64,000 nt of DNA from Leuctra nigra. Its lineage: Eukaryota > Arthropoda > Insecta > Plecoptera > Leuctridae. Numbering within the stretch: position 1 is the stretch's first letter; every line of letters starts with the position of its first letter. A program made the translations under genes and the position numbers. Shown one piece after another: positions 59,701 through 64,000 of this stretch. The DNA lies in NCBI GenBank assembly GCA_934045905.1, contig OW203764.1, positions 21,195,685 through 21,259,684 of the forward strand, in the 5' to 3' direction. Under the pieces are notes generated by a model, which saw nothing but the letters and a program-made list of their open reading frames with translations, ran no database searches and was not told the origin of the DNA.

Positions 59701-62205
59701 ATTTCTCCATTTTGCATCTAAAATGATAAATGATGCACCAGAAAACATTGAACCTACTACCTACCTGGTACTTCAAAGAAGCAATACTAAATAATTTCAT
59801 TACTCAACTTGAACAGTGAGATAACATTACTACAGTAGGTAAGTACTTGAATTGTGAAGATAATACCTACTACTAATAGGTATTCAAGGATACTAATACC
59901 GATTCCACTCCAAATTGGTAGGAAATGCAACCAGTGCAAAAGCATTGCTAGGTATAATTGAGCTAGCATCACCACGGTACTCTTATGGCACTTTCTCATG
60001 TGTTATTATTGTTTGTTTTTTAGCCTGCACAGCCCAGGTCAAACCACACAACCGTTGATCTGAAATTTTGCACACTAACGTAATCTATGCGGTTCCTGGG
60101 ATCGTTTTTGAACGGGATCCTGCGATTGGTTCAAATTTTTAAAAAATTCTCTTTCGATTGGTTGGTCCGATCAATTTGAAATTTTGCAAATTCATTGCAA
60201 CCAACATTGTCCCTAATCCTACAAAATTTTAGCCAAATCCCCCCATGGTTAAAATTTAAATCTTTCATGTGATTTTTGACATTTAAACTAGAACCGATTT
60301 ACCAATCAACTTAAAACTTCGCATGGTCTTTGGGGCCAACATTTGAGGTATTTTTGCCAATGGGCTTCTAAACTCCAAGCTTAGAATAGAGGGAGCTAGC
60401 AGCTAGGTGCGATTGTTCCCCATTGCTATGGCAACAGATCAAATGTTGTTGACATTTGCTAGATTTTTCTGAATTGAAAACAAAAGAAGTTGTTTAACAT
60501 AAAGTGATCTTCTAGTATAAAAAGTAAGTAATTGAAACTATTTCTATACATTTAAGTAGTATGTTACATTTTAAAACAATTACCTTCACTCCGAACACAA
60601 CAGTTTGGCATTATATTTCAAATACTAGATGTTTAAAGTGAGCTGTCATCTATCTGTCATTCTGTACAGACATGCGTGGTAGGAAAAAAGGACAATTCTC
60701 CCTAGCGCTGCGTAGTGTGAGCAAACGGCAGCGTGGAAGCCCGTTTGAAGACTATTCTGTATTTATTTTCAATAGTTGCGTATTGCCATTCTAAGGACAT
60801 TTTATTCTATAATCTTGAAATGTTTGAAAAATGTATTCGAACAAATAAGCGATACGTGATAGAGACACTTCTGGCAGGAAACTTTTTAGATGCACTTTTT
60901 TTTGAAGTTCGTGTTTCCATAGATAGGGCAGTGAAAAAGGAGAAACAATTGAAATTTAGATTTAGTTACAAGTTTACTTTTTCAGCCATAACAAACAACT
61001 AAAGCAAATTTCATATAATTTATTTATATAAATATCCCCGTGATATCCTACATTATCCCCCTTATGGCTAGTACCAAAGAATCCACCAAAGGTCAGTCGT
61101 GTTCCTTATTTTCTCGAATACTAATGTTCATCCTTGCCTTCTTGATGCCTCAGTTCCAAGGCCCGTAGAGCAGATTACTTGCAAAAGCATATTAAATCGG
61201 ATGCAGTATCGGATCAGTGGCTAGAAGGCTCGCTCATCAACGCGTTACACTGAGCGCTTTCCTAATATACAGGCTATTTAGTATTTTTATATATATATGA
61301 ATTGAATTGTGTTTTTCCTATAATCAGTTGGGTCTGTGAGACAAACTTAGCACATTATTTTCAAGATAGACAGGGTGTGAATTGTCAATTTTGCAGGGGG
61401 GTGGGGGTTGAGAAAATAAAATTCCTGGAAATAAGAGGCGAAGGAGGATATAAATAATGGAATAATTACCCCAAAAAACAACCTGCTAATCGAGGATTTT
61501 CAGAAACAAATTACGGTTGGCACCCCTGGCTGCTAATGGGGCAATATATATATCACACCTCCACATATGGACCAGTTCTCACAGCCCAGAGATTATTTTT
61601 TAAAGTCAAGTGGAAGCATTTTGTTGCGTTTCGGTGTAGACAAGTGTTCTACGGAGCAACAAGTCTCAAAATGTTATTTTCTTTTGATTTGATCAGTGAA
61701 TTCACTGATTCAGTGAATAAAAATATCAAATCACCAAAGATTGTAGGCCCAGAATAACATTGAGATGAGAAGCTAGTCACCATGACAAGAAAGTTGTCAT
61801 TTTACACGATCGCAGCCCAGAACACATAAAAATGGCTCAAATGTACTTTCGAAAATCAAATTTTTCTCGGGCCTGTGTGGCCCGGACCAGCATAGAACTG
61901 GGGGGCCGTGCCCCCAGACCCCCCATTACTTTCGTGCGAGAAAGGTATTACCTACCTACCTACCTAGTTTTTTTGTATGTAGGTAAAGTTTTCCCTAAAT
62001 ACTGTATTTCTGACACCATTTTCACTCTGAGAATTTTAGAACCACAATGTCCGGAATTTGATTCAGTAAAGTTGGCCTACTACTAGAAGATAATTTTTCA
62101 AATTACACAAATTTAGTACACTTGAAGGAAGTAATAATTACCACTTAAAAGGTCTAATTTCAACATGTCTTCATTGAGGGGTCCATAGCCACTTGAATTC
62201 AGCAA
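53799..62205 (-). CDS. Myotubularin-related protein 10/12-type pseudophosphatase (5' end not found)
   Basis: MTMR10/11/12 proteins are catalytically dead myotubularins thought to scaffold or regulate active phosphoinositide 3-phosphatases. Seven minus-strand exons agree in phase: 62205-62142, 59341-59205, 58873-58718, 57534-57410, 57152-56563, 55706-55363 and 54233-53799 (TGA), giving 616 residues. The first four encode a PH-GRAM-like domain (EKVLMFAPVSEQ, LGTLRVTNFRLSF, NILLGTHEVCLSNIDVVYQ, GKVKGLHILCK). The fifth holds the myotubularin fold (WRISNVN, SLPQFIVVPKDV, RPPVWCW, GAALVRMA, IRKSHPQTLKLE). The sixth has EGDGRDMCCVVSSLAQLLLD where active relatives carry Cys-x5-Arg. No C-x5-R is present, matching the inactive branch, and ITGFQTLVQKEWIALGHPF follows. 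The last exon has VWDWNAQFSEKD, CYFRWIPLLEIQGGG and a Ser/Asp tail. About 40-50 N-terminal residues and a start codon are missing, so a 5' exon lies in 62.2-64 kb or beyond. Confidence 0.9.
54281..54904. mobile_element. Non-autonomous hAT-type element, 624 bp
   Basis: The ends are CATAGGCGTGCGCA and its near-complement TGCGCACACCTATG. The identical 8-bp duplication TTTGTTAA flanks them (54273-54280 and 54905-54912). It contains a 13-base C tract (54865-54877) and a CGGGGCTACAAGCCCC hairpin. No transposase frame is present. It lies in the intron just upstream (in the sense direction) of the last MTMR exon. Confidence 0.9.
54913..55362. other. Rest of the last MTMR intron
   Basis: AT-rich intron sequence between the hAT element and the donor (GTGAGA, minus strand) of exon 55706-55363. 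Nothing further is seen. Confidence 0.6.
55707..56562. other. MTMR intron
   Basis: Bounded on the minus strand by donor GTATGT at 56562 and acceptor TGTTCACAG ending 55707. It includes short repeats of GGACTATA-type sequence (about 55790-55900) and a C-rich CCCCTCCCCCTCCC tract near 56227. No gene within. Confidence 0.55.
57254..57340. repeat. Short inverted repeat in MTMR intron
   Basis: The arms GTGACAGGCAAAGATGAACC and GGTTCATCTGTGCCTGTCAC pair with one mismatch over about 20 bp around a 45-base centre. It probably is a small MITE. No clear target duplication was found. Confidence 0.65.
58030..58705 (+). repeat. Dispersed repeat, copy B
   Basis: It begins TAAGCGAGCG, passes T-rich tracts and TCTGTGTTTTTTT, then ACAGGTCACA and GAGCTGAAATTTTGCACAC, then several GATTGGTTCAAATTTTAAAA and GATCAATTTAAAATTTTG blocks. 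It ends after CCAAGGCCTGTAGAGCAGA and an ACACGTTATACATAGCG block. Most of these blocks recur in order in copy C (60.0-61.3 kb). It lies in an MTMR intron and no protein frame is present. Confidence 0.75.
60005..61275 (+). repeat. Dispersed repeat, copy C, interrupted by insertions
   Basis: 60005-60360 matches copy B from GATCTGAAATTTTGCACAC through GAACCGATTTACCAATCAAC and TATTTTTGCCAAT. About 60364-60765 is foreign to copy B and has end-like GGGCTTC and GAAGCCC (60364 and near 60742), suggesting a nested MITE. The match resumes at CTAAGGACATTTTATTCTATAATC and, after another non-matching stretch, at TTCCAAGGCCCGTAGAGCAGA (about 61150) to 61275. Confidence 0.7.
61276..62141. other. MTMR intron remainder
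   Basis: Between copy C and exon 62205-62142. It includes a G/C-rich stretch (about 61875-61930: GGGGGGCCGTGCCCCC) and a (CTAC)n microsatellite near 61950. Short plus-strand frames here have no domain content. Confidence 0.5.
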
Positions 62206-63695
62206 CTAGAAAAGAAGAAACAGATCTTTATTTAGGTAGTGCCAGTAGTGCTTATGTGTAGTACAGTACTGTTCGAGCCATCTGCAATATATCATTTCCT
62301 TAACAAGGAAATATCATTGGCATGAACGCACTATGTCAATTTTCGAGATAGTTCGATTCGTTTTGGCATGGATTCACGTCCTCCTGATGTCTGCCCTAAC
62401 AAAAGAAATAAACTGATTTGGCAAATTGAAAGCTATTTTGTTCAGCCTGACCTCTAACGTCAAGCTCGATTATACGAGCATTCAAATAATCTCAAAAATT
62501 ATTACTAAATATTTATTTTCTAGAAGTCAATGTTAATGATATTTTCTCGCAGTTTGAACAAACAAATTTGCAAAGGTGATATGGGCCTGTCAGTAATTTC
62601 ACTTTATAGGATGAAAAATATAAGGAGCACAGAATCAGAATAACTACATTAGTTGTTCATTAAATCTATGGTGGACCTACCTACAACAATGAAAAATTTA
62701 ACTGAGAGAAAAATAACTCAATCGAAATGGAGTGCTTGTTTGGGGCTTTTTAAAACCTAAAAACTATTCAATACACAGGCAGGCTACAGTAGATCTATTA
62801 GCTCAGTATTCTATCCTTTTAATTTTCTGTCCCTGTCACGATACAGGTCACACCGTTTCTCTGATGAAGCTTCATTTTGCGCACGTCAAGTCCATGGTTT
62901 CATAAAATTTGCCAATGGGGAATAGGTGAATGAATGTTGAGATTACATTTTGTTTAAATACAGAATAGCCTCAAAGAGCAATGTGAAATTTTATTATATT
63001 TTTTTTAATTCATATATTTCCCTTAATTAATTTATTAGTTTTCGACATTTCACTCCTCTGCAAAAACAAGCTGTATGTCGCACGCCGTATTCCCTGCGTT
63101 ACGGGATGCATAGAACCGGCTCTGGCTAACATTATCTATACGGCCCGACTCGGCGTGTGACGTCAAATTATGTTTCACAGACAGCTACAATCTACCAAAC
63201 TTTGTACATTTGTTCCTTGAAAACTATTCATCACACAACAAAAATAATACCACTGTCTTCAACAACATCTCAACTTTCATAAAATATTTATTATTCTTAA
63301 ATCTAAACTTCACTTCACTTCCCTATTGATTAAAATTTAAAAAATCTTTCGATTGGTTGAAAGATCAAAATGTTTCGTGGAGCAAGTTGGAAGTTTTCAA
63401 GGCCACCAAGACTAGTGTATTACAGATAAATTATAAAAATCTGTCGCCCATTTCCACCCATGGGACCAATTCTTGAGATTCACGTTTTGAAACCGTTTTA
63501 TGTTACATTGTACCTATAAAACTGGAAACAGTTGACAACTATTGCTTAGCCTTCAACTTTTTTACGCTTTAAACAATGAAACCGCAGGCGCGTAGGAACT
63601 TTATTTTGACAGGGGGGGTCAAAATTATAGGGGATCAATGGATGTCAGGAAAAGGTAGTTCACTGCTACAAGGGGTCTGGGGGACTCACCCCCAG
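62206..63695. other. 5' flank or intron of the MTMR gene, with repeat copy D
   Basis: Sequence upstream (in the sense direction) of the first recognised MTMR exon. Fragments at about 62815-62890 (ACAGGTCACACCGTTTCTCTG) and 63320-63420 (TTAAAATTTAAAAAATCTTT, CGATTGGTTGAAAGATCAAAA) are diverged pieces of the dispersed repeat, copy D. No MTMR start exon was recognised. Confidence 0.45.
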
Positions 63696-64000
63696 TTAGC
63701 CCCGCAGGGCCTTTTTTGAATTTTTGATACAAAATAATGGAATTTTAAGCTATTCGTCTCAAAGAAATGTAAAATGTGTGATATTATGCAATATTCTGGG
63801 GGAACTTAAGAAAACTTGTTTTTATAGAATTCCCAATGGCCCCGCAGGGCATTTTTTTAAATCTTGATAAAAAAAATAATCGAATTCGACGCTTTTTTGG
63901 CATCTTTTTAAAGAAATTTAAAATGTGTGTCCTATGCAATATTCTTGGGGATACAATAGACAAAATAAAATTTTGTTATTTGACAAAATCCTAAATGGCC
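63696..64000. repeat. Diverged tandem repeat, cut by the window end
   Basis: Two units of about 140-160 bp, from about 63700 and 63838. Each begins GGCCCCGCAGGGC or GCCCCGCAGGGC, followed by TTTTTT, a TTGATA(C/A)AAAA block, AAATGTGTG and TATGCAATATTCT(G/T)GGGG. The second ends in TAAATGGCC at the window edge, suggesting a third unit beyond. It may belong to a larger transposon whose GGGGTCTGGGGG head lies near 63675. Confidence 0.7.

Noticed and set aside
60733..61002. 89-codon plus-strand frame in an MTMR intron
   Set aside because: It runs across the junction of the dispersed repeat and a nested insertion and has no domain character.

Overview
This is nuclear DNA of an arthropod, most likely an insect; the order cannot be fixed from this sequence. 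The genes are intron-rich with GT-AG junctions, the spacers are AT-rich, and the proteins are typical of animals: EFL1, an ENL/AF9-type YEATS protein, a ZIP zinc transporter and an MTMR10/12-type pseudophosphatase. DNA-transposon relics (hAT, piggyBac, Harbinger and TA-target types) and tRNA-derived SINE-like pieces fill the gaps. There are no operons and nothing bacterial.

Layout. 1-7.3 kb holds no convincing gene. A secreted, repeat-bearing, Thr-rich ORF starts at 7307. 8.4-28.5 kb is a long gene-poor stretch, either intergenic or a giant intron. It carries tRNA-like SINE relics, a four-copy 189-bp satellite, a cluster of nuclear-receptor-like half-sites and CRE palindromes. From 28.5 to 34.3 kb lie five exons of a secreted ten-cysteine protein. 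Immediately before its third recognised exon is a 101-bp tandem array in which every unit repeats the intron's 3' splice site and the first 26 codons of that exon, followed by a stop codon. This is the most unusual structure in the window.

35.8-40.7 kb (minus strand) encodes the ribosome-assembly GTPase EFL1, nine exons and 934 codons, but its last exon cannot be found. It is divergent from an ENL/AF9 gene (41.2-44.3 kb, plus), separated by 568 bp that probably act as a shared promoter. 44.6-48.2 kb holds three minus-strand ORFs with splice-like ends that may be an unidentified gene. 49.1-50.1 kb (plus) is a ZIP transporter. 51.6-54.9 kb is a dense cluster of four miniature DNA transposons of different superfamilies. 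53.8-62.2 kb (minus) is an MTMR10/12-type gene, seven exons, with its 5' end not recognised. Four copies of a diverged dispersed repeat lie at 18.4, 58.0, 60.0 and 62.8 kb.

The genes are functionally unrelated neighbours: ribosome maturation (EFL1), transcription elongation/chromatin reading (ENL), zinc uptake (ZIP), phosphoinositide regulation (MTMR10) and an extracellular cysteine-rich protein. Exon boundaries were set by hand from splice consensus, reading-phase agreement and remembered family sequences; no database search was run.
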